The notes under the pieces are model-generated. The model did not search any database. It saw only the letters and a program-made list of their open reading frames with translations, and was not told the origin of the DNA. Below are positions 22,357-36,093 of a stretch of 64,000 bases of DNA, piece after piece. This DNA is from Helicoverpa zea. Taxonomy: Eukaryota > Arthropoda > Insecta > Lepidoptera > Noctuidae. Location of the stretch: NCBI RefSeq assembly GCF_022581195.2, contig NC_061465.1, forward strand, positions 5,086,501 to 5,150,500. The letters are read 5' to 3'. Both the position numbers and the translations under genes were made by a program. Each line of letters begins with the position of its first letter. The stretch's first letter is position 1.

Positions 22357-25300
22357 TAAGCTTTGATAGCCAATATCACCCATAACACGAATCCAGTTTG
22401 CATAACATTCTGTTGCTCACTTGCTCAGTATAACATTCATTCAACAATGGAATCATGAATATGTACAATCATCAACAAAACTGGTTTATCTAATGCAAAT
22501 TGGTAGGTTTACGTCCACAGAGCTTTAGGCCTATTGTTTAATCTACGGATAAGCTTCGCACAACATAAATTTTGTAATGGACCAAGTTTATTTCGGCGAG
22601 TAATATCCGCACATATACACACTTTCATTTACTTTTGTTGCTTAGCAACGGAAAACACGTACCAAGGTTGAGATTAAAAAGAGTAATCCTTTCGAATGGA
22701 CTTATATAATGAAAATAGATGGTGCACTCCATCTACCATATTATTACCACACGAAGGGCTCTTTTATACAGATTTACAATAGCGGTGATCACGCTTGCCT
22801 GTCATTAAACAAGCCTTCTTTACTTAGAACTTCTTTTTCTTGAATTTTGAATTCAATTAGTTGTTAATTGTATTTTCAACGCTTAAAAATACACGACTTA
22901 AATCCTCTCCAGTTTACAAAATCACAAAAAAAAACATTGTCCAATTTGCTTACCAGAAGTAATTACTCAAACCGTCGAAACAAATTGGAAACAACAAAAT
23001 TGAGAGAGAAATACAATAGGTACTTTTACAGTTATTATTCTTTTTGTATTTAATAAATTGAAATTAATACACCCGAATCCATCTGGTTGAATGAGTTATG
23101 ATATCAATTTTAGTGCCTACGGAACACTAGGTGGATATTAATCAACGACAGCGAACCATTGTATCATTTGTTTTCTTACAATGTTTATTAGTCTTCATTA
23201 TACAAAGCGTTTTACTTTTCAATCGCTTTAAGTGCGGTGAGCAGGTGATATTGAAAAAATCAATATCTAAAATAAGCATTCTCAAATGTGCTTAATTTGA
23301 ATTAAAATTAACCCTTACATCATTTAATTAAAATAAGGTTTGCTATTCCATAAACTCCTGAACACCAATATTTTATTACCTATACAAAAAAGAAACCTAT
23401 AAATAATTGGCAAATTAAACTAGCTACACACGAAATCAAACCACTTACCAAATATTAAGCTTCACTAAATAACATAATTGACAAGCGACTAATAATACAC
23501 TATCTAACCTGTCTTTGTGAACAATTCGCAAATTCCCAAACTGACAAGAAGCTAGCGTATTTCGTTCACCAGCGTATCAAACCGCACCGGGTCGGCCCGC
23601 CATGCCACTACCAACAACGTAATTAATGAGAGAACCAAGATGTTCCCTCTTAACTATACTAATTGAGTTATTATTGCATTTTCCTTCCTCCTTCATTCTT
23701 TCATGTCAACGAGAAGTTTTTCCTCTAAACGTTGGATACGAGCTTAATTCATTGTTTATCTGTACAATAGCACTGTTAGATGAAAGGGATGCTTAATTGC
23801 TGATTGTATCTTAGGAGTCATTGTTGTTTTTGTTCTCTGTACGTTATAGCAAAAATACGCCAATATAGGAGTGTGGTTATATCGGAGTGGAAATTAACTA
23901 ATTGTGTTTTTCAGCCAACTATCGTCATCTTCAATCACTTCGTTTTGACTCAAAGTGTAACCTTTAATATTAAACACCGTCAATACCAATATACACATGG
24001 TAAACCAACTCAAATTAACACGCCTACATAATCGTCTATTAAACTTAAACGCCAACAAGAAACTACAGCATAATCGACCCCAAGAATATATACCAACATA
24101 TAACTTCAGCAAACAAGTGAGTACTGGCAAATCATCCCGAACACTCGCAGGGCACTCACACACACACACTTGAGGTACAACCCTATTATTCACACGAACT
24201 GCTCAATATTTCTACGTTGGCAAGTTTGCGTCCAAAAGCTGTCAATATATCAAGGTGAGTTCTGACGCTCCAGCGAACATTCGAGAGTTTCCAAGGGACC
24301 TGCCGACTCTGCCTGAAATGAAACGTAATGGCGTTAATAAACCTTTTTGGTGGGAAATGATAACAAGGACGTAGAGGCTGCTTTGTTTGTTTTTTTTTTC
24401 TTGATTAAAAATGCCATTTATTTATGGGGTTTAAAATGTTTGGGAAGGCGACCGAGCTTATGGTTTTGTTTTTATTTTCTTAGTGGTTTATACGACTGTT
24501 TTTTGTAAAGTTGATTAAATATTGTGTCAGGGAAAGACCGTCTTCATAATCCGAGAACACTATAATATACTTTTTACTGATGTTATTTATTTCAATACCT
24601 TAGCAGTCGAATGTAAACTTACAGTACATAGACCCATCAGTATATGTAGGTACCTATATACGATTACACGATCAACCTTTAAGCCAAGCCATTTATTGAA
24701 AGAAGAGAAAACACGCAGTTGTAACTTGTAAGTTGTGTCGCACGGAAACATGCCTCAATAAGCCCAAGATTGTGTGAAAACATAAAAACTTTCAAGGCTC
24801 CCTTCTTACTAACTAGTTGGAACGCAATTATTTTCGGCGGACAAACTGTTGGAAACTAATCGTCAACATTACACCTCGAACTTACTTCGCTAAGTTAATT
24901 TGAACGAGAAAATAAAACTGATTGCTATTGAAAGTTTATTGTTTATTATACAAAGTGCTTGTTTACTTGTGGCTTCAGTGATAATTGGACTGTGGAATAT
25001 AATTTGGAAATCGTTACACGAGTTTTTGATTTATTATTCAGACATACCTAGTTACATCATAAATATTACTGTTTAATTAAAAACATGATTTTATTAATGT
25101 CATGTATGTAAACCAAAATTTCACATTTACATGCCCACGCAAATACATGGAACTTCATTTATTCACCAGCAAACGAAGAAAACGCACGCTTCTAAAAATA
25201 ACATTTAAAAACGGATTCTATTTCCGCGAACAGTCGCAGGAAATTGGAATGCCTATTTCAATTGTTCCGGCGGTGATCGGTGGCACAAGTCTGCTCCTCT

Positions 25301-28300
25301 CGTGTGCCTATTCCTACATAAGTACTTATTCACTAATGTTCTGTAGTTGCCGCTTGTGAACTAACTTTACGAGCCTTGAATAGACTGAGCCCTATTTTGG
25401 TTGTGTATTTAGAGAAGGGAGTTCGAATTTTAAAATGGTCTCGCTGTTCGAATAGAATAGATCTCTAAATCTGATAGATTTTCGTAAGCAAATTTTTTTG
25501 TTGATAAATGAAATGAAACCACAGAGTTCTGGTACAAATTCTCGTAATTTGATTGATATCGAAGTTTTTTTTTCATTCACATTTTTGTACAGTGCCATTG
25601 AAAATTCTGAATGGAATTGGAACAGGCTTTGTTCTTTGAACTTTTCCATACACAAAGCTCTGAGGGACGCACTCCAAATGTTCAAAGCCATAAAACTAGA
25701 TATGGATGTTACTCGCTTTATTCTGCCTGCATTTTGGATTCTGGGATACGGGATACAAGGTCAAACTGCATTTCAAGTGATTCTTGTGTGTAGAGGATTT
25801 TCCGAATCACGTACGTACTTTGAAATTGGTTTGTGGAACAAATATTTGATTTTATTTGTATTGTTTTATGTAAAGCGAGTGTTCTCGCATTATCTTATAC
25901 AATAATTTTCTATATATCTCTAAATCTTTTAATTTCTTATGAACAAAACACTATGCTCTTCAAAACGCTATATCCCCTCTATAGTAACCACCATCGTACA
26001 AATATAATCATCATCATTCAATAGGCCTCTTTGTGTAATATTCGGGCTTTACCAAAAGCACCTGCATACACGACCCTCAATACTTTCTACTAAAGGAAGG
26101 CTCATTGCTTTATTTCGCTTGCCAAAGCCTTTGTTTAAAATTTCCAATTTCGTCTGAATCCTACAGAGAGTTCAGTTGAAATTGATATGTACGAGTATTG
26201 TGCATTCCGGCTTTATATCCAACTAGCCTTTGACGGAGCCAGATGAAAGCAATGTCAAATTAATTCAGCAATTATTCACATCAACGTTGCTATTTAAGGA
26301 TGCTTTGGGAACTGATTTTACCTGTATATGCAACTATTGCGTAAATTCCTTTCTCGTTTTGTTACACACATATAGCAGACTAGCTACTTCCCGTAGTTAC
26401 GTCTCTGTCCTGAGGGAACTGCTTCCCATATCTGGATAAAAAGGAGCCCATCTTGTTTCTCAGGCTCTAGACTCTAGCTAGAGTACTGGTACTGATGTTT
26501 ATACAGTCACATAAAACAGCATTTATTTAAATCAGTTTAGTACTTTAAGTACAAAATTAAACTAATAATTAATTCTTACATAAAAAGTTCTATGGTACGT
26601 ACATACATAGGTACTACTCATACACGATAAAAATAAACAATAAGACGCTTCAACGCCGTGAAAATTCTGTGACAGTTTGTCACCCTTCAAGTTAATTTGG
26701 AACAGAGCGACCCAAATTTAATAAATAAATATGATAAGAAGATATTTTTATACATTATTTTATATAATATGCAGAAATGATATAATTTTATTCCACTGAA
26801 ATATTCACATACCCCTATTTCACAAATTGTGTATCGGGTTCTCGTTAGTGCAGGTAACTGTAGCGAACTAACAAGATCATCATCTTTTATCTATTTTAGA
26901 GTTTTAAAGTTTATGCAGGAAAATTGACCATTTTATGACGTTGTATATTATATTTCATGTATTTATGAAAGCAGTTGCAGCCATACTGTTGTGTGTATGC
27001 ACATTGTCTTTGTACCCATGAACTTGCAGGATCACCGTCATGAAAAGACAATGATACATGTGTAAGTACATTTACGCACACAGGTTCACATCCATGGTTC
27101 ACTCTTTTGTGTAAAATAAAATTTCTAAGCAACCTTGTAGAAGTAGTGGTTAAAGAAGACTAACTAGACGAGTTAGACTAAGAAGAGCGGCATCGAATCT
27201 CAGTTCTATTTTTGTAGGTTGAACATTTCTTTCGTTCATATGATGAACCAAATCGTGGAAGGTATAGCGATACCCTAGTTCCAGGAAAAGAATATTGGTT
27301 TGTCAGAGTACGATCCCATAGGACACAGTAAGGGAAAATTATCGAGAAAATTGCACTAATTATCTTCAGCGTACCTACTTGAGATTTCCCTTAGATATTT
27401 GAGGAGTATTATTTTGTATTCCTCTGCCATAATTTAGATCCTGGCTTTATGGGCAAAAAATGGATCTTAAGCCATATGTGACGGCTTTTTAAGGCAAACA
27501 AAAGTATTGCTATGGGAAAAGGCTAGTCAGATGAAAAATATTGCAATAACTATTACCACAATATAACATTAATATTTCGAGACTTCAAATTCTGTTCCAA
27601 TTAGCAGAATTCGTCGATATACGGTTGCAAATGAATCTACAAATATATCAATATCGTGGTTGTTCGAGAACGCTGCACTTAAATGCGAGCTTAAAACTTT
27701 CCATCTGTTCTTCCTAAGTTTATCTTGGAAGCAACCTAGTTTTTTTTTTAACTCCGCAATCGGTACTCCGAACTAGTCTCGTGACCAATAATTACCGAAG
27801 TTTCTTTGTTTGAGAAGAAACGTTTACCGACAAACTATTTTTATACGTTGCGGTTTCTCATGGTTTAAACCGCGTTCTGAGATGAATACTTGCCGAGAAA
27901 CTGTCTACAGTATTCCAGGTATAGGCTTGCAAAATTGTAACTTAATAAGTCCAGCTCTATTATCAAGAATAACACAAGAACAAAGCCACAATCGAATTAA
28001 TAAAAGAAGAATTATTTATGTACCTATATATCAGGAACTACACTATCTAGTACATAATTATAGTATGTTTAAGTAATAATCATTTTCCAAATTAATTATG
28101 TGAATGTAGTACGAGAGCACTAATTAATAACTAATTAATACTGGCAGCTATCTGTTGGTAGATGCAGTTAAGTGACGCTAATTAGATTAGCGCATGTAAA
28201 TAGGACATGGGATTATTCAATTTCATATTTTTTATATTAGGTAAAAGTTGTTAATCGAATTTAGGTCGAAATATAAATATGTTGGTTTGTAATAGATCTA

Positions 28301-28328
28301 CTATAAATACTGAAAATTGTCGTTATAT
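22357..28328. other. long stretch without a supported gene
   Basis: Only chance-like frames (for example 25498-25905 plus with 135 codons, 25392-25691 minus, 23894-24193 minus). None has a domain motif, codon bias or matched splice sites. A short palindromic run, CTCTAGACTCTAGCTAGAG, lies at about 26465-26485. Confidence 0.45.
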
Positions 28329-28339
28329 GTATTGCCCTT

Positions 28340-28507
28340 CATCATCATCATCATCCTATCGCAGTCCACTGCTGGACATAGGCCTCTCCAAGTGCACGCC
28401 ACTGAGATCGATTTTCGGCTTCTCGCATCCAGCTCCTGCCAGCCGTCTTGCGCAAGTCATCACTCCACCGTGCCTGAGGACGTCCTACACTACGTTTGCC
28501 GAAGCGA
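28340..28507 (-). mobile_element. 5'-truncated non-LTR retrotransposon insertion, C-terminal ORF2 end intact
   Basis: A 168-bp insert lies between 11-bp target duplications GTATTGCCCTT (28329-28339 and 28508-28518). Minus-strand frame: GKRSVGRPQARWSDDLRKTA, GRSWMREAENRSQWRALGEA, then YVQQWTAIG and a stop, followed by a (GAT)n tail. The R-P-x-x-R-W-x-D-D motif and the E-A-Y-V-Q-Q-W ending are typical of the C-terminus of insect non-LTR reverse transcriptases (RTE-like). The frame is uninterrupted, which suggests a fairly young insertion. Confidence 0.85.
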
Positions 28508-28862
28508 GTATTGCCCTTGCCGTGGGAGAACTTTTAATGAATTGTAATGTTAAAAAAAATATCACTAAAAAAATAAAAAAGGTTGAAAACAACTCAAGAT
28601 ATTCCTATGTATATTCTTGTATGTAGAACATCAATTTACATAATTAATAAACATACAAAAATATACTCGACATAAACTTCGAAACATCATGAAATTCTAC
28701 TAAGTAAAAAAGTTAGCTAACTACATATAAAGTTTATATGTGTCAGAGTTTCATTCAAAGTCACTCGTAGTAAAGTAAACCAATTAAGGAGAAAAATATG
28801 AAGTTGACATAAACTTTACGTGTATGTATGTAAGGCTTCATTGAATCTCCTGAGTAAGAGCA

Positions 28863-29105
28863 CACTGCAAACTTTTAGTCGGCCGACAGTTTCTTCGTGG
28901 TTATAAAACAGTATGGAAATGAATAGGTAGTAGTACGCACGTAACAACGATTAATTGTTTGGCCGGTATCAGACTTTGTAAAAACTCTCTATCTCTCTCT
29001 CTCTCTCAGGTAAAAACTTTGATTTAATTAAGTTACTAGTTTCTTAAAAAAATATTTTTTTCCATCGTTTCGGCCAACTGTCGGCCGACTGTTTAGTCTA
29101 CAGTA
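28863..29105. mobile_element. foldback MITE (CACTGCAAACTTTTAGTCGG ends)
   Basis: The inverted ends are CACTGCAAACTTTTAGTCGG on the left and CCGACTGTTTAGTCTACAGT on the right. Both continue inward through a CGGCCGACAGTTT block, giving about 30 bp of TIR. A (TC)n microsatellite lies inside at about 28985-29008. A partial relative of the end is seen at about 50487-50522. There is no ORF. Confidence 0.7.
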
Positions 29106-29446
29106 TACAAATACTCTAAGAGACCAATTAAGGATAAAAAATATACATACAAATCAGAGTTGATATAAAATATGTATTTCTTTGTGAACATCGGAACGTA
29201 ATACAAAGACGGGCACGGGACGGACGTAATAGAAAGAGTGATCCTGAGGACTTGTAATTTGGCCCCGGGCTTAAAGCCTTGCAAATAAGAGGTGTTGGGG
29301 TCTTTGAGAATCAACACCTTCTCGTTACGGCTATATTATACCTAAGAGTTGCAACTTAGGTGTACGTTGGGTAACAGAAATCTTTTTTTCGTATAGTTAA
29401 CTGAAATTATAAATGTCATATAAGTAGGTATTGCTATTTTGCTTAA

Positions 29447-29612
29447 GGGCCTGTACGCACTGTCGATTAGTCGCTGATGACCGTGTCGCCAGCGACCGTG
29501 ACTTTCATTAGTTTAAATACGGTGTTACGCACTTGGTCAGCGGTTGTTGCTGTTTCGGTCGCCGAGGGACTGAGTCGCCGCCCGCCGACTAGTTGACAGT
29601 GCGTAATAGCCC
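29447..29612. mobile_element. PIF/Harbinger-type MITE
   Basis: The TIRs are GGGCCTGTACGCACTGTCGA and its imperfect mirror ACAGTGCGTAATAGCCC. TAA flanks both sides, which fits the TWA target duplication of PIF/Harbinger. The length is 166 bp and there is no ORF. It could be mobilised by a HARBI1-like transposase, though no link to the copy at 10-1143 is shown. Confidence 0.75.
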
Positions 29613-32600
29613 TAACAAAAAAGTTGTCTTACCTATGAAGAAGAGAAAAGCTGATGACAAGGAAACAAAATATACTTATAACAGAATGAAAATGCCACTA
29701 TTTTTATTATTTAATAAAACATTTTGCACTATTATATTTTTCCTCTACAATCTGCTGTCGCTATGAAAAAAACAAAATAAAAAAGAAATCGAGATTTTAT
29801 TCGCTACTTGCTTGAAAGCTAACTTTTGTTTCCTATTGTATTCATCTCATTCCATTGTGCTACTTACGCAGGAGTTGTAATCTGACCTAAGTTAGTACTA
29901 AGTACTAAGTAGCTACTACAGGGTGCTCTATTTCAACTTCTATAGAAAAACATTGAAATAATAAAAGATGATATCTTTCGTGGCAAGAAGTAGGCAGAAA
30001 TGGAAAGATTTGGAGGAGGCCTACGTCCGAAGACGGACAACCTAGGGGCTGTGATGGATGGGTGGATATCTTTAAGTCAACTTTTATCAAGGCTGATGAG
30101 TTTTGATGTTTTGTTTTCGTAATTCCTAAATTTGTTCAATAGTGGGTCTATTAAACAATTTTAGGAATTGACGAAGAGTTTCTAATCTAATATCGAATTG
30201 TTTATGAATCAATGAAAATAGTTTGAACTCTATACAACTCAACTTACTAAATTCTAATTCACTAACACTGAAGTTTGAACCCAGTTCGGTTTGAACTAAT
30301 AGGGATAAGATATCGGTGCAAGCATAATGGTCTAAGTTTGTGCTTCGTGTCTTCGCATTACGTGTTATTTAATAACAGTTCCATGCTACTTCATAACAAA
30401 CCCTACAGTTTAATTTATCTAAGGTATCATGATAATTATTTCAGCTGTAACACGTTCGCTACTGAACCCATTGATTTAAAAAGAGACCAGTTGGAAGCGT
30501 TCACTGTTTGCCAGATAATAGCCCAACCACCTTACCGGCCGTTTGTCAGTCCGTGGTCTTCATTCGAGCACCTTTTGGCGTCATCGGCCGTTGGTGTGTC
30601 GTGGCCTTGACAATGATTAGAATGTATGTAAAAGAAACTCCTACCTATCTCCATATAAAATCGCATGTTATAGCATCTCACCGGTTAAGTGGGACTACTT
30701 TAAAAGCGCAAAAACAGAGACATAACTGAGTACGAGCACAGAAGTACATAAAATATCACACAATAATTATATTGGAAATTCGTCGACACATTTTAAAATG
30801 TACATTTTCCTTGTTACAGATGCTGAAACAGACAATACAGACGCAGAAATCGGTGATATTTATTAAGCAAAATGTAAGTACAAACACATTAAATTGTTTC
30901 ACCAACAATGTTTGTTTTCAGTCGACCGCGGCTAGTAATTAAGTAAATTAATATGTGCTTCCAATTAACATTGATTTCATTTTGCAGTCCGTGATAGCGT
31001 GCGGTTCCTCTCTTTATATGTCAATGGTGATGTGTTTAAGTTTAAAACATTACAGATATTATACATTTATTGACATTATTTAAAGTATTAGGTACTCTAT
31101 GGAGTAATTTGATAGGTAGTTCAATAAGAAAACGTACGCCAAATTAGTTTAGTCTTTGGCCTTTATTTAGTAGGTCAATTTAATGTATTATATAAGTATG
31201 TGTTTAATTCTTTTGTCAATAGTAATTTTGGATAATTTTTGATAGACTTAACGCACATAACAATATAAGTACCGGATAATATTGTTGTGTATTTACCTCA
31301 CGACCATTAGTAAAGACTCAATAGGTCTATGGAAGGATATGCTACTTGTTTACTTACCATATTGTTTATGTATTTAATATTACAATAGTTTAAATTTCAA
31401 ATAGCACTCAAGTTTTGTAAGCACACTAAAATTAGGTCAGGATTTTAGGAAATATATAATACACTACTGTCTGAATTCTATAATCGTAAAGGTAAGCTTT
31501 TAGTGAAACTAACACATTTTAATGTTACTATACATACAATACTTTAAAAAAACAATAGTCAACAGCAAATGTAGGAATCAGTTTTAGACGTATAAATTTT
31601 CAATTTTCCAGCAGCTTTCCCATTTGTATTCAGAATTGTATTAAATACAGAGATACAACAAGGAAATATTCGGCATTATTTAAAAACAGTTCTTTTAAAT
31701 ATAAATTTCAATACCTTAATTACCGTAAAATACAATAAGCAACGTAATCACAATAAGCCACGTAATTTTTGTACAATAGTTTGCCCTTACAAACTATAAT
31801 AACGCATTAGGAAACAAAAAACTCCCTTTCCATAAGTTTATCATAACTCACTTGCACAAAAACTCGTTCCAAAGTATCTTCATTGTTATTCCCACACAGG
31901 AGTCATTAGCACGAATAAATTAGCATGAAATTTAATTAACTCACTACTTAGTGCAAAATCGTTTAAGAAACTCTGGGCCGCATCCTCAGCATTTAGTACT
32001 TACTGAAGAACAAACATAAACTACGTAAGTACTCAAATGTACTTAGTAAAGTACTATTTAAGTTCGTGATTAAAAGGTTTGTTACGACTGCGTTTCCAAG
32101 TTTGATTATTCGATTGCTGCTTTGTGACATTAGAAGGGTTCAAATGTAATTTGTTTAAAAAGGTATGCTATTGTTTTGACCTGATTTTCATCACAATGTA
32201 ATTTTTAAGGGCAAAAAATATTTCTCATCTTTTAAAACATCAGTGCATATTTTAAGTCCAAAAACCTCAATATGTTCCTTTCAATACCAGAGTACCAATT
32301 CCGACCTCTTATCATCATCTACACACAATCTTGTCCGAACGATGTCCTAAAACCAATAAACGGTGTCATAAACAATAAAACCCATGCCCTCGCCATACAA
32401 ATGTTGTTTTCAACATTTATGAGTCTCCAACATGATGGGTAACATCGCTTTGTTTCTACTCCTTCAACTGTCTTTTATTACGTACCAAAGTACTCGTTGT
32501 AAAGACCTATTACATCCACGTAATTTCTCTATTGTAAGAAGCTTCAAATTTTGTGTATTTTTTTTTACGACACAAATGTCAGATATAAATGTCAAGGGTA

Positions 32601-32635
32601 CAGGATTGTTCGAAAGAGTTAACGCAGTCCTATTA
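29613..32635. other. no gene seen apart from the scrap at 29980-30045
   Basis: AT-rich. The frame at 30275-30610 (111 codons) shows no motif. No exon could be supported. Confidence 0.45.
29980..30045 (+). pseudogene. non-LTR ORF2 C-terminal scrap
   Basis: The frame VARSRQKWKDLEEAYVRRRT ends in a stop. It parallels the RSQWRALGEAYVQQW ending at 28340-28507. Only about 21 codons survive, and no tail or duplication was found. Confidence 0.45.
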
Positions 32636-33036
32636 TACAAGGTGTTGATTTGCATTTGTGCCATGCTTCAGGAGGAGGACATAAAATACGTAAATAATCG
32701 ATTGGAATTACAGTAGACGGGAAATAGCTAATATACACTGCTTTTTTTGTCATTGTAATGTCGTAGTATTTCAGAAGTAAAGTAATCCAATTTTATGAAT
32801 GTATGAATGATCGTTGCGTATGCTTTGTGTTTGCGTTTGTTTGAGGGCGCAACATGGTTTTAAGGCCAGTAACACACGCGCCAAGATTAAAATACGGCTA
32901 GATGACATTGAAGGAATCCCGAAAAAAAATAAAAATAAAAAAATTACGTACCAATTTTTTTGTTGATTTGGGTCGAGAATCATTAGCATAACATTACGTC
33001 CTTTAATATGGCACGGATGCAAATCAACAGCTTGTA
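32636..33036 (-). mobile_element. MITE family M1, copy 2
   Basis: It starts TACAAGGTGTTGATTTGCAT and ends ATGCAAATCAACAGCTTGTA, a clean pair of TIRs opening and closing with TA. The interior is the reverse complement of 16497-16880 with indels, including an expanded A-rich run at about 32925-32942. The frames at 32464-32664 and 32771-33058 overlap it and are not genes. Confidence 0.8.
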
Positions 33037-33726
33037 TGAAAGGCTCTAGAAGGAACATGGTGGGGTTTTAGTCAGTACGATTTTGACACTCCCTTATGCA
33101 ACAAGCCAAAGCGGGAGTGGTAATTTGATAATTTCCCACAAAAAACACAAAAGTCAAAACAAATTTTTAATTTTAAATTCTCTGCCAAATAAAATATTTT
33201 CATCAAAAAACTAGTGTAGTCAGGTCAGACATCTGAGTTACGAGGTTGCCCTACAAAATTCATGTCTAAAGAGGACGCGTTATATTGAAATTAATGATGT
33301 CATGGCTCTGGGTACCTAACCCTTTTCCCTTCGAAACCGTTTTTACGACTTACATAAAGTGCGTGAAACATGTATTTTCTCTTACGTATAGATAACCTTT
33401 CAAAAACTTGTAGGACAACTCCTGGGAGTTATAGATTTTTATATGTATTTGGCTTAGATTGATTGATGCACCGCGACGAAGACACAAAAACAAATGAATA
33501 CTCTCATTGTTACTATGCTTATGCACATGTCAAATTTAATGTCAAAATCCTCAATAAATTATAATCAGTAACAAAATACTTCATAATATTTTTGCTGATG
33601 ACGGCGTAAATTTCGCATACATCAGACCCACAACCAATGTCGAACATGCGTGTTTCTGCTGTAATCATGCTACTGAAACGACATAAATATAATCGGGTCA
33701 ACAATAAAAGAAAATGATCACAAACT
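33037..33726. other. no gene seen
   Basis: AT-rich, no supported feature. Confidence 0.5.
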
Positions 33727-34005
33727 GACGACCTCTGTGGCGCAAAGGTCACCAAGCCGGACTGCCGAACCTGAGGTCCCGGGTTCGATTCCCGGTTCGG
33801 TCGATATTTGTGTGATGAGCATGCTTGTTGGCCGTGGTCTGGGTGTTACTATATGTATTTATAAATATGTATATATGTAGCTATATGTAGTTTATCAGTT
33901 GTGTTAGCACCCATAACACAAGTTAATAAATAACTTACCATGGGGCTAACCGACCGTGTGTGAAAAGGTGTCGCGACATTATTATTATTGTCGCGACATT
34001 ATTAC
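33727..34005 (+). mobile_element. tRNA-derived SINE, type C
   Basis: The tRNA-like head at 33729-33803 has TGTGGCGCAAAGGTCACC (A-box region) and GGGTTCGATTCCCGGTTCGG (B box). It is followed by an AT-rich body with TATATGTAT runs and CATGGGGCTAACCGACCGTG, a 3' block known from lepidopteran SINEs. The end carries a duplicated GTCGCGACATTATTA unit (33970-34005). Confidence 0.8.
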
Positions 34006-34607
34006 AAACTTTACAGCTTATTGGTTTCATTTATCATTCATTACGGCTTGTTATCCCCACGTGTTCGCCCATCTCAAAAGTAGCATATGTCCTTTCTCAA
34101 ACTCTAGAGCCTATCCGTTTACCAAACATAAAAAGATACTAAACAAAAAGTAATTTATTCAAAGAAGGCTGAAAAACCTCACTTTTGAAAGTCAAGTTTA
34201 CAAAAGACTGCCGCCAAAAACGCCCACCCACCACTTCCTACGAATTTTTGCCGGGATGAAGCATGTAAATCAGTTTAGTAGTTTTCGACCAGTATTGTAA
34301 CGGAAAAACAGACTTACAAATAACCTTTCGCATGTATATTATAAGTAAGGATACGATAGCTATTTAAATCTGTATTCATTGGCTTTGACTATCTTTTAAT
34401 GTAAGCTGTCTATTCTCAGTATAAAAGCTTAAGGCAAAGTTTACATAGGACTGTTTGTTTCGCTAAAAGCGCAATGAGGATGGCCATAGTGATTTATGTT
34501 TACTGTTTCTAGCGTAAGTTAAACCAAGAAAACTAAATTATCTAAAATCAATGTTTCAGTGGTTTTATTGAAAAAGGTTATAGTTAAAGGTTACATAAGA
34601 TTTTCTT

Positions 34608-34760
34608 TACAAGCGGTTTTCACGCGGTTTCAGTCACGTTCCGTGAGAACTAGGGCCCGTACCCAGTTTAAATAGAGCATACATATGTTACTCGGGGATA
34701 ATATAGCTTACCAAAGTTTCGTAGCTTTTAAGTTTCAAACAAACCAACAAAAAAATGTTA
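34608..34760 (+). repeat. dispersed repeat family R1
   Basis: The blocks CACGCGGTTTCAGTCACGTT, CCGTGAGAACT, GGCCCGTACCCAG, TATGTTACTCGGGGATAATA and TAGCTT follow the family order. A further scrap on the minus strand lies at 35560-35640 (TATCCCCGAGTAACATAG). Confidence 0.6.
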
Positions 34761-35717
34761 GGTACCTCTTAATTATGCTACCTAGTATAGACGTAAATGC
34801 TGAACACAGAGACAAATCTGATTGGATTAAATACCCTTATTGATTGCTTGAATATGTTCGTTGACCTATACATAGCCTACATACTCAAATATCACTGAAA
34901 CTGTAATATGATAAACGTCAGCCGCAATGCAAACGAAATACGAGGAAATAATTAGCAGTAATGAAATCTCTTCAACTGAATATTAATAATTGCGAAGTGG
35001 AAAAGCAATGTGAAATCATTATAAAATTCATCGTAACTACAATGGAATTATTAACCAATTATATATGTTAAAGGATTTTGTAACATTATATACTGAAAAA
35101 TATGTATATAAACTATGAAAGCATTTCCTAGAATTACCTAAATACTGAAAATGATTTTCATTTTATTACCACTCAAAACCGATTCTATTGTATGCACGTT
35201 AAGCATCCAAATGAATGCTGGAATTTCAAAGCCGTGAACAATTTCGATAATTATTATTCAGATTAATATTGAAATGACCGAAAAATTACTGTGTTATAGA
35301 AATGTGTGTGTGTATTGAAATTCAGGCTTTGTGGTTGACAAATGTCGAAATCAAATAGAATTAGACAATTAGTTTACTGTTGAATATAAAGCTGATCTGA
35401 CCACCTCTATTCTAAAACTATTGTAGTATTTTGAGCCTCGACCTAATCAATAGTTAGTAATATAATTAAATAACAATGACGCAAGTAATTGTTTGTACCG
35501 CAAAAGCTGCAAAACTACTGAACCGTTTTGGAAAATTCTTTCAATGCTAGGGAGCTAAGTTAAACTACACTATCCCCGAGTAACATAGTCTAAATTTTAT
35601 CTGAAAAATAGCGAGTTTCACATAAATTATAAACAAGCAGTAAAAATATTTGTATGCGAGATATTTATTGCCAAATCTATGGAAGCCTAAAAGTGTCTCA
35701 AAGCAAACATCAGATGT

Positions 35718-36082
35718 GATGATGATGTTCTCCTAGCCGATTATCGGCTACGGCGGCTGTTCTCATGTAAGGAGATTAGCCAACTGCGCAGGACATATTA
35801 TAGTGCACGAGCATTTGCGCAGACACAGGTGCACTTACTATTCCTTAACTCTCATAGCCCGATGGGACGGCAATCCGACACGACCGGAAAGAGATCAGGC
35901 GCAGGACCGACATTTACGTGCTCTCCGATGCACGGGTGTATCAATCACCACCTTCCAGGCTCCGGGCTGCTATGTGAAAGTCTTCTAAAACCCACAAAGC
36001 GATTTCGGCCCGACTCGGGAATCGAACCCGAGACCTCGTGCTCAGCAGCCGCACTTGCGACAGCTAGACCAACGAGGCAGTC
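35718..36082 (-). mobile_element. tRNA-derived SINE, type B, copy 2
   Basis: Closely similar to 14702-15067 along its whole length, with the (GATGAT)n tail at 35718 and the tRNA-like head ending near 36080. Target duplications ACATCAGATGT lie at 35707-35717 and 36083-36093. There is no inverted extra piece at its 5' end, unlike copy 1. The frames at 35803-36095 are SINE sequence, not genes. Confidence 0.85.
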
Positions 36083-36093
36083 ACATCAGATGT

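Noticed and set aside
25392..25905. overlapping 99- to 135-codon ORFs
   Set aside because: Low-complexity, both-strand overlap, no motif. They fit chance in AT-rich DNA.
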